Positions 22,101-33,523 of a stretch of DNA of 64,000 nt are shown here, one piece after another. Position numbers and translations under genes: made by a program. This DNA is from Paragonimus westermani (Eukaryota; Platyhelminthes; Trematoda; Plagiorchiida; Troglotrematidae), in assembly GCA_008508345.1 (NCBI GenBank), contig QNGE01000919.1, positions 2,945 through 66,944 of the forward strand, given 5' to 3'. Numbering within the stretch: the stretch's first letter is position 1; the number at the start of each line of letters is the position of its first letter. The notes beneath the pieces are model-generated. The model saw nothing but the letters and a program-made list of their open reading frames with translations. It did not search any database and had not been told where the DNA came from.

Positions 22101-23487
22101 AGCCGATAATGTCCTTTATTATCAATATGGCCCGACATATGAAAGCCAAATTGTGGTCCCAGAATCGGCGGTTCGAAGTGTTTTGCAGGAACTGCATGAG
22201 AATTTGGGGCACGCGGGCCAGAACAAACTTGAAGAAGCCGCGAAACGACGTTTCTGGTGGCCCCACCAACGAAGAGACGTCAAGGATGTGTGCAGTAGTT
22301 GTGGTCTGTGTGCACAAATTAAAAACCCCAAGAGACAACAATGCGCACCGTTACAGAGCATGCTGACGGGGTATCCGAATGAAATAGTAGAAGTTGACAT
22401 CGTCGGGCCACTACCAGAGACCACCCGAGGGAATAGGTACATTCTCGTGATGGTGGATCATTTCACTAAATGGTGTGAAGCGGTGCCAGTGCCACGAGCG
22501 GATGGCGGAACTACCGCCAAATTCATTTTCGACCACTGGATCTCGCGCTGGGGCGCCCCAACTCAATTGCACACTGACAGAGGGTCAAATTTTGAGAGTA
22601 CAATGATGCATGAACTGTGTAGAATACTGGGCATAAGGAAGACAAGGACGACCGCCTATCATCCGCAGGGTAATGGTGCTGTGGAGCGCGTCAACCGCAC
22701 CCTGAAGTCCCTCTTGAAAGCGTTTGTGAGTTCAGAAAACACCCGCTCATGGGACGAAGCCGTATCTCAGTGCCTGCTCGCATACCGTGCTAGCGTCCAC
22801 TCTTCTACCGCACAATCACCGCACTACCTGCTGACGGGAAGAGAGATGCGACTGCCGTCCGACTTGCTGGTACCCAGATTGTCGCCAGATAACCTATTAG
22901 CCTCAGACTATTGCGTTCAGCTACGTGACAAACTGGCGAAAGCATATGCGTTAGCACGGGAACACCTGCGGACGGCCCAAAGGAGACAGAAGGATTACTA
23001 CGATAGAAAAGCATATGGAAGCCCCTTGAAGCCCGGCGATAAAGTTTGGTTGCGTGCAGAAGCCCCAGAAACTGGAATTCCAAAAAAATTGTTTCATGAG
23101 TGGAAGGGGCCATACGTTGTGCACGACATCATTTCCGAATCCACCTGCACTATACGGGACGTTAACGACAATGGGTCCGGACTCAGAGTGGTACATTTCA
23201 ATCGTTTAAAGCCTGATACCACAGGACAGGATCGATCAACTAATTGCGAGGAGTTAGAAGTAGCTGGGGAGTGCACTGTACCGCCAGAGGGAGGGCAGTC
23301 CGGAGCACTGCGGCCAGTGCTCTCGACGGGGGGGAGTAGTGTAGTAGCATGTAGTGCGCCGCCATGTTGTTTTGCCACACATACTCCCTTCCGCTTCCTT
23401 TCAGGTCCTCGAACACGTGGGTTGGCCGCGTCCGTGCAACGGGCTGAGGAAGGTGACCAACCAGAACCTGAGGTCGGCGGTCAGTGA
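19144..23487 (+). CDS. Gag-Pol polyprotein, Ty3/gypsy
   Basis: One frame of 1447 codons from ATG 19144; the frame is open further upstream, but only through the primer-binding site and LTR. In order: a capsid-like Gag; a CCHC knuckle (CFTCGRHGHLARGC, about residues 246-259); an aspartic protease (LLDSGS, D310); RT with MPFGLTNAP and YLDD at 643-646; RNase H (DTDASD, from 793); integrase with an HHCC zinc region (from H1018), catalytic D1085, D1145 and E1181 (D-D-35-E); and a GPY motif near 1322. The last 49 residues are encoded by the 3' LTR. There is no stop or frameshift between Gag and Pol, so no recoding signal is needed. No env-like frame follows. The protein would assemble cytoplasmic particles, reverse transcribe the RNA and integrate the copy. 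Confidence 0.95.
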   Translation: MFSSSDTEEMPRLVRAAEKLCVSDSGHAFRVRHEHGLPAPEKYTIGEDFHIWEAQVRRYVRHFNPEQQVDIVLSLISREAYGKIVDFDIPENLEDLFHFLRRRIAGLRPAVEYRKKFHERRQLSTERLMDYMQQLRRLARMAFVEETQEQREGRILERFLEGIRQPQCQREFLIRPPKTLAKAEKLAELLDQVEHVESGDENFACVTQSTPADRLQGQIVRKSAYARGGHCTQCHPKVKAPNWQRCFTCGRHGHLARGCPLSARKRTHAGKSPVCQSRIPFVSKCEDKDVALCPVLKAKVGGRDFECLLDSGSVCSLLDKETYTICQFDAIAGPGSQVLAVNGQPLHILACVRGTVQIGKWTCTLNFFVVPKLPFHVVLGSNYLITMQCILDLPNLAVQVYGERFPLEPVYKTLAGVVEVRTGQHVTKGEVHAEFEWQKFRSTIISHLPAHLAQRVRDVIEKHRAIFWWEGQPPGRTHFVRHRIDTGEAHPIRQAARRLPVHLQGQVEQLLTDMLEKGIIRPSTSPWASPVVLVKKKDGSLRLCVDYRQLNAVTKKDSFPLPRIDDTIDALSGTEWFSTLDLASGYWQVEVEPSDRLKTAFVVPSGLYEFETMPFGLTNAPATFQRLMQQVLGDLIPKQCLVYLDDVIVHGRTVDEHLHNLSNVLSRLAEAGLKLNPAKCSFMRTEVKYLGHVISQSGVSCDPEKVRKVKEWPTPESVEEIRSFLGLASYYRRFVPRFSHIAKPLTLLTEKGRVFEWSEDCQQSFDRLKDALCTAPILALPDTRADAKMFILDTDASDVAIGAVLSQLDNNDKEHVIAYGNRNLNRSERNYCTTRKEMLALVHFIKHFRHYLLGRRFLVRTDHSSLQWLQNFKDPEGQVARWQEFLQEYNFECKHRPGLRHRNADALSRRPIRDHGDCPSCTRYSMAITIRPEENNRWAAIQSSDADLQIIYRRIKEGGPRPTTQEMAGSSWEARCLWSLWNHLYIADNVLYYQYGPTYESQIVVPESAVRSVLQELHENLGHAGQNKLEEAAKRRFWWPHQRRDVKDVCSSCGLCAQIKNPKRQQCAPLQSMLTGYPNEIVEVDIVGPLPETTRGNRYILVMVDHFTKWCEAVPVPRADGGTTAKFIFDHWISRWGAPTQLHTDRGSNFESTMMHELCRILGIRKTRTTAYHPQGNGAVERVNRTLKSLLKAFVSSENTRSWDEAVSQCLLAYRASVHSSTAQSPHYLLTGREMRLPSDLLVPRLSPDNLLASDYCVQLRDKLAKAYALAREHLRTAQRRQKDYYDRKAYGSPLKPGDKVWLRAEAPETGIPKKLFHEWKGPYVVHDIISESTCTIRDVNDNGSGLRVVHFNRLKPDTTGQDRSTNCEELEVAGECTVPPEGGQSGALRPVLSTGGSSVVACSAPPCCFATHTPFRFLSGPRTRGLAASVQRAEEGDQPEPEVGGQ
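23328..23336 (+). promoter_or_regulatory. Polypurine tract
   Basis: GGGGGGGAG lies three bases before the 3' LTR start (TGTAGTAG at 23340) and inside the pol reading frame. It would prime plus-strand DNA synthesis. Confidence 0.75.
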
Positions 23488-23720
23488 GCGTGAGACCACG
23501 TCTGATTGGTGGGAACTCCCGGACCGTGGGGCCCCGTATATATATATGCACAAGGACACGTTGCTGATTGAACTCTCTCGGTATCTGAGTTGCGTTAATA
23601 CACGTTTCTTTTTGATTCGTGGTTTTTCCTATTCTGTGAAGTAGACCGATTTGTGCTCGATTGTTAACGTTAGACACTGTGTGCACTGTAACCTGAGTTT
23701 GACCCAACTGGAATATTACA
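23340..23720 (+). repeat. 3' LTR of the complete gypsy element
   Basis: 381 bp and about 98-99% identical to the 5' LTR. Differences I see: CCCTG/CCCCG, GCACGAG/GCACAAG, GCATTA/GCGTTA, and CCTGTGTTG/CCTGAGTTTG. The first 148 bp also encode the C terminus of Pol. Confidence 0.95.
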
Positions 23721-23724
23721 GTTG
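23721..23724. repeat. Target-site duplication GTTG, right copy
   Basis: Matches 18725-18728 on the other side of the element. Confidence 0.75.
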
Positions 23725-24049
23725 TGTGACAGGGCGTGCTGCTATGTTGTCGGTGCCGTTTTAGCTTACGTTTGTGTAAGTCGTGTGCATGGCTTACTGG
23801 GCCTTCGGCTCATGTTTGTTTGTATTGTTTCTCTTTTCAGAACTGTTGTTCGAACCCCTACTTCGGAAGAGCGCTGTCTCCTAGTGCGTCCACGTTGCCC
23901 GAAGGTTGGTCCGCGAATTCACGGGCATCCAGAGTAGAGTCGGCTGACCTGCATGTTACAGTAGATTATTGCCAACTGTACTTCAAATAGTTCCGTTTTC
24001 GAGCCGTCGATTTGATTAAACTTCCGGCCTTCTAACGTTAATGTTGTGC

Positions 24050-27000
24050 AAAATCATCTCCACTTGCAGTGTCTGGCTTCAACCGAGTGAAGTGTACTGC
24101 TCTGAGTTCAGACCCGCTATCGTTGGCCTTATGTATCGTACAGGTGGACTCGGAAATAATCTCGTGCACATTGTATGGCTCCCGCCACTCACGATACAAT
24201 TTTCTGGAGATCCTATCATAATAATACTTTTATCTTGGCTGGGCCTTTCTCAGGTGATCGCGTGCAAACCTATGCGCCTTTATCAGTTTGTCACGTGACT
24301 GGATGCAGTAACCCGAGTCAGCAGGTTGGCGGCAATCTAGAAGCAAGCAAAGCAGATGGCAGTCGCATTTTCAATCCTGTCAACAGATAATATTGGGATT
24401 GTGCTGTAGAGGAATGGGTATGTAGATAGGCGCTGAGATATGGCTTCTTTCAAGGGCCTGATGTTTTCTGAACCCATGAACGTATTCAAGAGAGACGTCA
24501 ACGCGCGACTGACGCGTTCCACGACACCATTGCCCGCGTTTGATAAACGCTCGTCCTGGTTTTCCTTATGTCTGGTGTTCTACACAGCTCGTGCATCAAC
24601 GTACTTTTGGGATTTGACCCACGATCAGAGTGCAACTGAGTCGGAGTACTCGAACCCGGGATCCAAGTGATGTGCCGTCCAATCTTGGGACCGGCATGGC
24701 TCCCCACCATTTGGTGAAGCGGTCCATCATCTCTAGAATGTATCTGTTTTCCAGGCTGGTCTCCGGTAGTGGTCCAACAATGTCAACTTCTATCTCATTT
24801 TGGTTCTCTGTGAACTTACTCTGTGAAGGTGCGCGATGATATCTCATGGAGTTGTTAATTTTTGCACACAGGACACAATTATCAAACACATTCCAGACGT
24901 TTATTCGTCGGTGAGGTCACCGGAAACGTTGCCTTAGAGCCGCTTGTAATTTGTTCTGGCCCGCATGTCACAAATTCTTTTGAAGATTCTCCAAGATCAC
25001 GTCAACCGCTGATTCGGGGACCACAATTAGAGCATCATATTTTGGGCCCTATTGGTAATAAAGAACATCATGGGCAATATAAAAATGGCGTCGCACACAG
25101 CGCACCATTCAACTACTTTCCGCCACCTCTTCGGTGGTCGGAAGAGTGACCGTTTTTTAATCCGCCTACATATGATCTGCATATTAGCGTCGTTGCTCTG
25201 CATAGCTACTCACCGATTACCCTCCTCCAGTCTGATAATGATCACCGTATTATACCCATCCGAGAATGATGGACAGTCTCCGTGAATGCGGTTTGCTCTT
25301 CCAGACAACGCACGAACGTTTTGGTGGTGCAGACCAGGACTTTGGTTGCACTCAAAGTAATACTGTTTCCAAAATTCTTGTCACCACACAACCTTCCGCC
25401 GTGGATTCATGAAGTTTCTCAACTACTTGAGAGATGAGCTATCCGTTCGAACCAGATAACTCCCTCTGGGGTATAATGACGAAAGTGTTCGATAAAATGC
25501 ACCAGGGCATGCATCTCCTTCCTAGTTGTACAATACTTCTTTCCACTTTTGTTGAGGTTTTGCTTCCATAAGCAGTAACACGCTCTGTATCGTTATTGTC
25601 TAACTGAGACAGTACGGATTTAGTGGTAGCTTCATTAGCGTCAGCGTATAAGATAAAAAATTTACCGACTGGCCTTGTATCCGGAAGCGTTAGAAAAGCA
25701 GCAATACACAACACATTTTTAGCTGGTCAAACTACTCTTGGCAGACCTTGGACCACTCGAACATAGATAGTTTTCCGTCAGCACTGCTAAAGGACTATCG
25801 ACATAGGAAAACCCAGCAACAAACAGTCGATAATAAGAAGCTGGACCAAGGAAATTGCGGACCTCTTCAACATTCACAGAAGACGGCCATTCTTTCGCTT
25901 TGTGTACCTTTTTGGGAGACGATTGGCCCTGAGCATTTTACTCCAGTCTGCACGAAAGAACATTTCACTAGATTCAGTTTCAACCCTGCTCCATTTGGTT
26001 TCGAGAGGACGTTGGATAAGTTGATCAGGTGTTCGCCAACAGGGCGTTCGTGTACGATCATATCGTCTATGTAGACCAGGCATTGTCGTGTGACTAGAAC
26101 ATCAAGCACCTATTACATTGACCTTTGGAAGATGGCCGACACATTCATCGATCCGAACGAAATGGTTTTGAACTCACACAGATTGAATGGTATCAAATTG
26201 CAGTTTTCATGAGATCGCCGGTCCCTAATTCCACTCGCCAGTAACCGGACGCAAAATCGACGGTGCTCAACCACTCAGTTCCCGAAAACGCAACAGTGAG
26301 AACGCATCCTTTTTAGTTACCGATAGTCAACATAATCTTGAAGAACTACCACTTTTCTTGAATTACACTAACAGAGACGCCCACGGAGGTGTTGAAGGTC
26401 GGATGACGTCTCTATGCAGAATTTCCGCCAACAGTTTTTCCACCAGCCCTGGGGGAGCATTGGTAAGCAACGAGCGCCTACCAGATTGGATGTACCTCAC
26501 CTGAGTTTGGCCAACTCGAGTCAACGTGCCACCCGACCCTACAATCGAGTAGCATTGGTGTTTTGAGTGCCACCTGTGAAATGTTCGTCTCTGAGCTCAA
26601 CATGTTGAGCGTGGTCCAACAACTCAGCGAGCGTCTCGGCTTTAGCTAGATTTTTAGGGCAGTGAAAGAAGAATTCACTCTGACACTGTAGCTGTCGAAT
26701 TCCTTCCAAAAACTCTTTACTATACAAGTCTCCTCCTACTATCGAAACCCGTCCACAGATGCCAGTCGTGCGGGTCTTCTCAAACGTTGTATATGATCCA
26801 TTAACATATCCGCACACAGTTGACGTCTCTCATGAACTTCCCTCCGATACTCAACTGCAGGTCGTAGACCTGCGATCATTCATCCCAGAAAATTGAGTGA
26901 GCCCCAAAAATCCTCTGGGATATCAGTCAACAAATTTCCAGTGGGCCTTAAGGCGAAATCAAGATCAAAACGACGCCCACTTTCCGGTCTGAGAAAAAGG

Positions 27001-27226
27001 GTCGAACATAGCGTCCCACCTAAGCCTCCCAGATATCGGAGTGCTCCCCGACAATATATTTATCTGATGCTAAGGGCCTACACTTCCGTTGCACGTGAAC
27101 TGCACGATCGGTGTCCGAAACGCATAATCTCCTAACCCCGTGAACAATTTTTGGTATCTCTTTGGTGTCTGGCGAACTGACCACTATTCGGGAACTCATG
27201 TCCCACCGTGGGTGATAAAGGTGCAA
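24050..27226 (-). pseudogene. Gag-Pol pseudogene of the decayed inverted copy
   Basis: From right to left: the Gag start (SSPDTKEIPKIVH, near 27190), later Gag (EFLEGIRQLQCQSEF, near 26700), and RT with RDVIRPSTPPWAS (near 26420) and a YIDDMIVH box (near 26065). RNase H follows with an altered YADANEAT in place of DTDASD near 25640, then integrase with EVDIVGPLPETS, LHSDRGSN and ERVSRALTSLL (24889-24400), and a degraded GPY (REPYNVHEII, near 24150). Roughly 270 codons between Gag and RT are absent. It is inactive. Confidence 0.82.
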
Positions 27227-27599
27227 TGTTCTGATGAGTCAATCACAGCCGTGACGGCACATTGAAAAAGCTTTTGAAATCGAAGCGCAATAAGATATAA
27301 CATACAAGGTGGGAAAACCACAAGTCAAAGATGGAGATGTGTTGGCACAACACATATACTGGAGGAGCTTTCTTAACATCGTGTCCCTGCCCATATATAC
27401 GAGGGAACCAACGGGCCAGGAATGAGCAACCAATCAGAAGTGGCCCCACGTTCATTGACCGCTGACCTCGGGCTCTGTTTGGTGATCCTCCTCAGCCCGG
27501 TGCACGAAGGCAGCCGACCTGCGTGTTCGAGAAATCGGAAGGAAGCGAATGAGAGTATGTATGATAAAACAAAGTGACGGCACATAACATGCTGTCACA
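27222..27599 (-). repeat. 5' LTR of the decayed inverted gypsy copy
   Basis: On the minus strand it starts TGTGACAGCATG and ends AGAACATTGCA. It aligns along its length with the 380-bp LTR at 18729-19108, sharing for example CATACTC, CGCTTCCTT, CTCGAACACG, GGGCTGAGGA, TGATTGGT and a TATATA run, at clearly lower identity. Only this LTR is present. Confidence 0.85.
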
Positions 27600-28976
27600 G
27601 GAGAACGCTGGGATGTACCTGCTCATTACAGTTATCTACAGACGTTGCGGAACAACAATAACTAAATAGTGCTACAAATGTGAAGTCTGCTAGCATAAAG
27701 GGCGTAATCAAAAAGAAAATGATCACTGCTCAGAGAAACCTAACGCTGGCGGCGGGAAAAAGTACATTCAGCCTCTTCCACCGATCCATTCTCGAAAGTC
27801 TGACGTTACACTAATTCATCTTCACAAGGTTGCGTGCGAGTCGATGTCTTAAGTCGCCCAAGGTCACACAGGCGAATACGTCCAAATGTATTTTCCGGTG
27901 CTTCACCATCAACTGATATAGGCAGCACCGGAAAAGTATTGAAGGAAGCCAGGTTTGGTGAGGGTGGACAGGGAATTCCAAAATCCGACAAACAATTAGA
28001 CAGACTACAGCGCAGGAATGCTGTTCGCTGGGCATCTTCCAGAAGTTGAAAATCACGCTAGTTGTCCGGTCAAGAAGACAGTTGTGCGTTCACTCGTCAC
28101 AGAGGATATCTTCGCACAACAGATTGTCATGGAATTGAAAAAAGAACACTATTTCCCGCGTCACACGAGAAAATGTGGAGTGATCACATATACTATGATT
28201 AATAATATGTACGTAATTTTCCCGACAAAAACTTTATGCGATGTGAATGCTTTCGTGTTGGTTAATAAACCATATGATGTTGTCAATCAGTTGTTATGTT
28301 AATTCTCATAAATTCAATAACCGACAGCCACTTCTAGAATGATTGTTACATGACAATCAGAACTCCCTACGGAGTTTGAGGACAGTTCGCTTTATACGTT
28401 CGCTGGTTGGACTGGAATCTATATTTCGTAATGCCCAAAAGTCGTTAGGTGTTTAACAAGGAAGGTTTGAGGCATGGGAATGAACAAAAGAGATTGGTCG
28501 AGTTTTCAATGTGACTGTGCCTAATATAGGTGAGGGGTATTTTTTCACTGTGTTTTGTATGATAATCAGTCATCCGTTATTATGGGCTAACCTTAGTCAC
28601 GGTCTCTAGGCCTATAATCCGTACAACCCTGGTTGTTACGAGGATGATTGAGACATTGCAAATGGGCACATATATATGGGTGAAATGTATGCGTAAATTA
28701 TAAACCTGTATCGTTTCTATGCGAGTGTTCTAATTATAACTCAGGAGTTACCAATAAGCGCCAGTTTTGCACCATCCAGCAACCTACGTAATGCGTGCAC
28801 ATTGGCGCACATGGATAAAATGTTGGTCCTAAAACGGTTTTGTGAGCATGCAGTACATTAAATGCTCTGTGGGGGTGGGGGTAAGTGTAAGGGATACAAG
28901 GAACAATTATGAGAAAGATGTTTTCGGGGGATGCGCGATGGCAGGGACGGGCATGTGCGTTATGTGCAGCCGACGA
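27600..28976. other. No recognised gene
   Basis: AT-richer sequence with only short open frames (the longest about 94 codons at 28018-28302, +), none of which I recognise. No repeats or RNA genes are evident. Confidence 0.35.
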
Positions 28977-30580
28977 CTAGGTGTTTCCCGGACCATTATA
29001 AAAGAGGTCATTAGAGGGTACACAGAACGCGGAGATTGACACTGTGTTTACTAGCATGAGACAGCTACCCGAGCTCTTTTCAAAACGCTGAGTGTTTTCG
29101 CTGGTTGTGATTTCATTCGGAAGTTCAGTCCAAACGTGGGGATATTTTACAACAAAGACCTTCGCGCGCATACTTTTCCTAGATAGCGGGGTTGGCAAAC
29201 TAGAGCCCTTATTTCCCAAACCAAATGAGGAGCTGGGTTGTAAGTGGACAACAAACGCCGTGCCGGTGGCGTCCGAATGTATCAGTCCACACAGAAATGT
29301 AACCAAAGTGGATTAGTAAAAAGTTTTTGACAACGTTGTCTATAAGCAAACAAAGAAGAATATCCCAGAAATTCTTTGTTGGTTGATCAGTGAACGTCCC
29401 TTGATACAAGCCTGTCAGACTGGTGTAGATAACAGTAAATGGATGTGTACTGCTCAAGTTGCGGTCGAATACACATTTTGCAAGGCGTTAGTCTCTCAAA
29501 CGGTGGACTGAATATCCTTCGGAGACGGCCTATCGTCCTTTTAGTTTTTGCCACCTTAAATCACACTTGCTCGGAGAGATTGCGGGAGCATGGGTACCGC
29601 ATTTCCAGATCTCCAAATGAAGTAGCGATATCACAATTATAAACGTCCAGTGAAGCAAGACCACCAGGCAATTTACAGCTATAAGCGTTGGTGTTCGAGT
29701 TGCTCACCGAAACCTTATCACTCATGTTTTGCGCCGTAACTGTAGTGAAGCTATTTGCTGTCGTATATCTTGTAGACGAAAGGCGGCATAACTGTGAGGG
29801 TAGAGTGGGTAAAAACTTTGATATTGACAAGAATAGAATGAGTTTACCACGTTTGATAGCATCGCATACGTCACAAATATGCGTGACTAAACGCAACGAC
29901 CCTAGAACACTTTCTTGAAACACCCCACTAATCGCTGGTTATGATTTTGAGGATTGCTCTCTTATTTTCACTGTTTGGACGCGGCCTTCAAGATATGATG
30001 AAAGTCAGCTTTACATGGGGCCTCGCATGACGAAAGATGTTATTTCGATCAAAAAGCGTTTATGAAGCACATGATCATAAGCTCGTTGCATGGCAGCAGT
30101 ACGACAATTACCAAATTTACTGTGTCGATGTACACCTATGTATGGTTTAAAAATTCCGAAAGACATGTTATGCAACAGCGTTCATTAAGTAGGCCGCAAT
30201 GTAAAAGATTAATAAGGTTTGGCGGCCTTAAGAACTCGACAATGTGCAGCTTTATCATCGTTTCAGACATTATTGAGACGATCGATGTCTGTTAAATGAG
30301 ACAATAGTCACTAGCATTCTCCTTTAGACCAATTTTGTCGCAAGGCATAACGATTGACTTCTTCCATTGAGGAGGGAAGATGCTGCATGAAAGTTAGAGG
30401 GTGAAAAAAATAAGTAACTGAAGGGGTATATCCTTACCTTTTTGCTTGATGACAACAGGCGGGATAACATCGGGTCCAGAATGGACCCGGCGTTTAAGGG
30501 TATATAATTGTGAGCAAATACTTCGAAATTCAGTCCAAACGTTACTCAGATCTGCAGTTATTTGACGAAGTAGCAACAGC
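28977..30580 (-). pseudogene. LINE reverse-transcriptase pseudogene, family B copy 1
   Basis: On the minus strand, GPDVIPPVVIKQ near 30470 matches the start of LINE RT (GPDGIPPxVLK). A motif A-like RAYDHVLHKRFL follows near 30060. ESVLGSLRLVTHICDVCDAI near 29910 corresponds to the QGSVLGPLLF...INDL block, and VVKYPHVWTELPNEITTSEN near 29130-29180 matches the C-terminal FxxRVxxxWNSLPxEVV pattern. The FADD catalytic box is replaced by unrelated residues. The frame is broken repeatedly. The domain order suggests a CR1/jockey-like RT, and the sequence differs from family A. Confidence 0.65.
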
Positions 30581-33523
30581 TAATAAGGTGTTTTCTACGT
30601 TAAACGAAGTAGCGAAATGTAATTTGGAGACTCCACATATTTCAACAGGGTCATGAACAACCGTCTGGGTTTTGAGAGGTATGACTTCCATGGCGGACCT
30701 CCCACTGAATTCCCCTGTCTCATCATGTGCGTTAGTTTCATGTGTTTGTACTCGCTACAGGGTCAACCTCTTTTTCGTTTACATGACGCAGTTACGTTTG
30801 ACGTTCTGTGTTTAAACACGTTGCTCATCCGCGTCACCGGGGAGGAATCTGGTGTTCTTCTTTGCCTCAACTAAAGCAATTTGAGTTTTTCGGCCTATTT
30901 TGCAGTGAGGATTCTACCCTGTGCATACGAATCGACAGGTTCTGATTTTATGGGGACTGAAATGTTGATACAAATAGTCAAGTATTTGATAAGTTCTCTC
31001 GCCGCTATGTTTGGGCCTGACGTGGAAAAGAGGATATTCCAACTTGAGGATGTTAGTGGGAAGGTGTTCCACTCAACGCGTTTGATTGGACGGTAGACTA
31101 CGGACTTAGGTTTGAGAGTCATTAAAATCAAACAGATATTCGGCGATATCACGGTGACTTGATGAGAATGGCTCGTTCAGCTGCGTCACCATCTGCAGAT
31201 TGGCCGTGTGAGAGCACCAAATAACTCAGAAGTGTGTAGGAAACAGTAGTATGTGAATCAGTGAATGACAGCCTCTTCACCAGGCTTAAGCATCTTCACC
31301 CAATGTAGCAAGGGATTAAGTGGATTCTCTTTCCACCCCCAACTTTTTGCCAGGATGTCATCACACTACGAAGCATCCAAAATGCTCTTCGAATCCTCTC
31401 GGTAAAGTATGGAGATTCAGAATTTCTGGCGAGCGGAAACTCACCAAGAAAATTTACGTGAGACTACGGCGCCCACTGCGATGATCCCGAAAATACAGAA
31501 GTGAAGTAATCGACTAGGCTGAACTTCAGGGCTAGTTTCAACATGGTATTAATAACGCTGCGACCTGAGCAAATCAGGTATTTATTTCTCAAACGCAGTT
31601 GTGCATCTTACTGTCGACAATCTAATGAAACAGCAGTAATGAAAAATAGGGTTTCGGTGACGACCAGCAAACACCACATGAAAGCAAGATTTGCAACAAG
31701 TGTCACGAGAGATAAATTATCAAGCCGAACGAGAATTAGCCCACTGGGCTCGGCCTACGACTCTGCATAAACTGTCACGTTTTTTATAATTCGTACGGTC
31801 ATAATTTACCCTGACGAGTCCCAGGTAATTGTTCAACTTCATCTTATCGCACAGCATCGATATCCTTCATGTTCCTCTGCAGGTGCTTTCTAAACTCTGG
31901 GAAAGAGCAAAATTCCACGATGTTGAAAAATTGCTCCGGAAACTGCCGTAAAGTGTACCATGAATATATGTTTATCACGGATTAATGTTATGTTATCAAA
32001 TAAATATATAAAAATTACCCAAGCTCCCGTATATCACCAGGCACGGTCAGAACAACAGAAACCACGCAGGATTTTGAGCCACACAGGTTGGAAGTGGTTT
32101 TCAATTATCACCTAATAAAAAAACAGATATTAAACAATAACGCAGATTTTGGCGATCAGAATTTCTGTATCGATTACCAAAGTAAGAAAAGGGAAGCACT
32201 TTTTCACCCACAATAAGGCCAGAGTTCACCGTATACTGCCAAGATTCATGAAAATTATTCGAACCAGCTCATCAGTTCCCTGCAGGGTACACAAAGCCCT
32301 TTTCCTTAGGTGAGATTTCACAAAACACGGAGTAGAAAACGGCCGATGAAAATAGAATTCAAGTAGTGGTTATTGATTCCGGACGTCTAGCAGTTGTTTG
32401 AGCAACGCTTAGCCTTCTCGCAACGTCTATCGCTATGCTGGATCCACGAGAGTCGCGTCTGTGAACCGCGAGCGTTTGAAAATTCTGAGCCCGTCGAGCA
32501 ACCGATTCAGATCCAGAACGGAAGACGAACTTATTGGCGAGTTTCTCATTAATAAGGTGCTGATGTTATAAAACAATATGATAAACCGAATAGTGGAAGA
32601 CAACAACAAACCTCGATATTGAATCCACCAAATGTACAAGTTCCGAGATTAACGGTTCGCGTAAATATGATCAAATGCACCAGTCGCATAATGGCGAAGC
32701 GGTCAGGTGAAAATGAAACCAAGGCACATATGAACGAAGGTCCGACACGGGAAAGCGTGGGAGAGAATCTACGCGGGAACAAGTTTCTACAAGTAAACTG
32801 TATCAAGATATAAAAACACATCAAAATCAACATTCACGGGAGAAACGGTTTGTCATGTGCGTAACTTGAGTGGTAAGGTCAGGTTGTAAGAAAGTCTCGT
32901 ATTCGGTAAAGAGAATTCCAACGTAAGGAGGGTAACCAATGAGAAGGAAATAAATAGGGCAGGGAACGTGTCCATCAACGTTCTATCAACACATAGCAAC
33001 CATCAAGCACTCACACAAACAGCTACTTCAACACTGGTATGTAGCCAATGGTGGTAAAATTTATTGTGATTTTTTCCAAGTGTTGGTGGCGCTCATGTGT
33101 AAACCAAATGAACGCGACGTTTTTTGTCAGAAAGAAGGATATTCTGATTTCCTACAACCGGCATGTTGTGTGCCGTGAACATAAGTAAACCGCCTCTAAA
33201 GTCGCCTATCTTCAGAGCTAACACTGTACGCGTGGCACACACACGAAGAAGACCCGGTCAGCAAAAAAACCATCAAGTGAGTAAGTTTTCCGACAATTGT
33301 GCTAAAAATTGCCCACATTCCAGGTCCGGTGTATTGAGACTAACAGACTCGCTCTAGTCAGCGTATGTCAATTACAATCTGAATTTTCAGGGAGCGTGCC
33401 ACATTTCCTCTTTCCATCATAGTCTACTTCCTGGTGTGTAATTTGCTTGAGTGGTTATCAGACTCTTCAATCTTCTGCCGGCGCGGGTAAGAAACTGGTG
33501 GAGTGGTCTAGCGCAATTGGGCA
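30581..33523. other. Mostly unassigned; short segment shared with the large inverted repeat
   Basis: Around 30810-30960 the sequence is recognisably related to 38350-38520, sharing blocks such as GCTCAT...GGGAG...AATCT...TGTTCTTC, so it is another fragment of the LINE-derived repeat in the 37.6-42.9 kb arm. From 30960 to 33523 I recognise no gene, RNA or repeat; reading frames are short. Confidence 0.35.

Larger units (their letters stand above)
18729..23720 (+). mobile_element. Complete Ty3/gypsy LTR retrotransposon, apparently young
   Basis: Two LTRs of 380 and 381 bp differ at only about four substitutions and one single-base indel. They begin with TG, end with CA, and are flanked by a GTTG duplication. 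Between them are a primer-binding site, one uninterrupted Gag-Pol frame with all expected catalytic motifs, and a polypurine tract. The element is 4992 bp long. High LTR identity and an intact frame indicate recent insertion, and it may still be able to move. It belongs to a different lineage from the CsRn1-like copies because its Gag has a classic CCHC knuckle. Confidence 0.95.
24010..27599 (-). mobile_element. Decayed relative of the complete gypsy element, inverted
   Basis: The minus strand carries a 378-bp LTR, a leader with the same CACCCACGGTGGGAC core, and Gag-Pol similarity down to the GPY region, all closest to the element at 18729-23720. Many stops and frameshifts are present. A block between Gag and RT, including the CCHC knuckle and protease, is deleted. 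The downstream LTR is missing; 23725-24009 does not resemble it. The two related elements are arranged tail to tail about 290 bp apart. Confidence 0.88.

Noticed and set aside
19156..23378. Long minus-strand open frames opposite Gag-Pol
   Set aside because: They are antisense shadows of the intact plus-strand frame.
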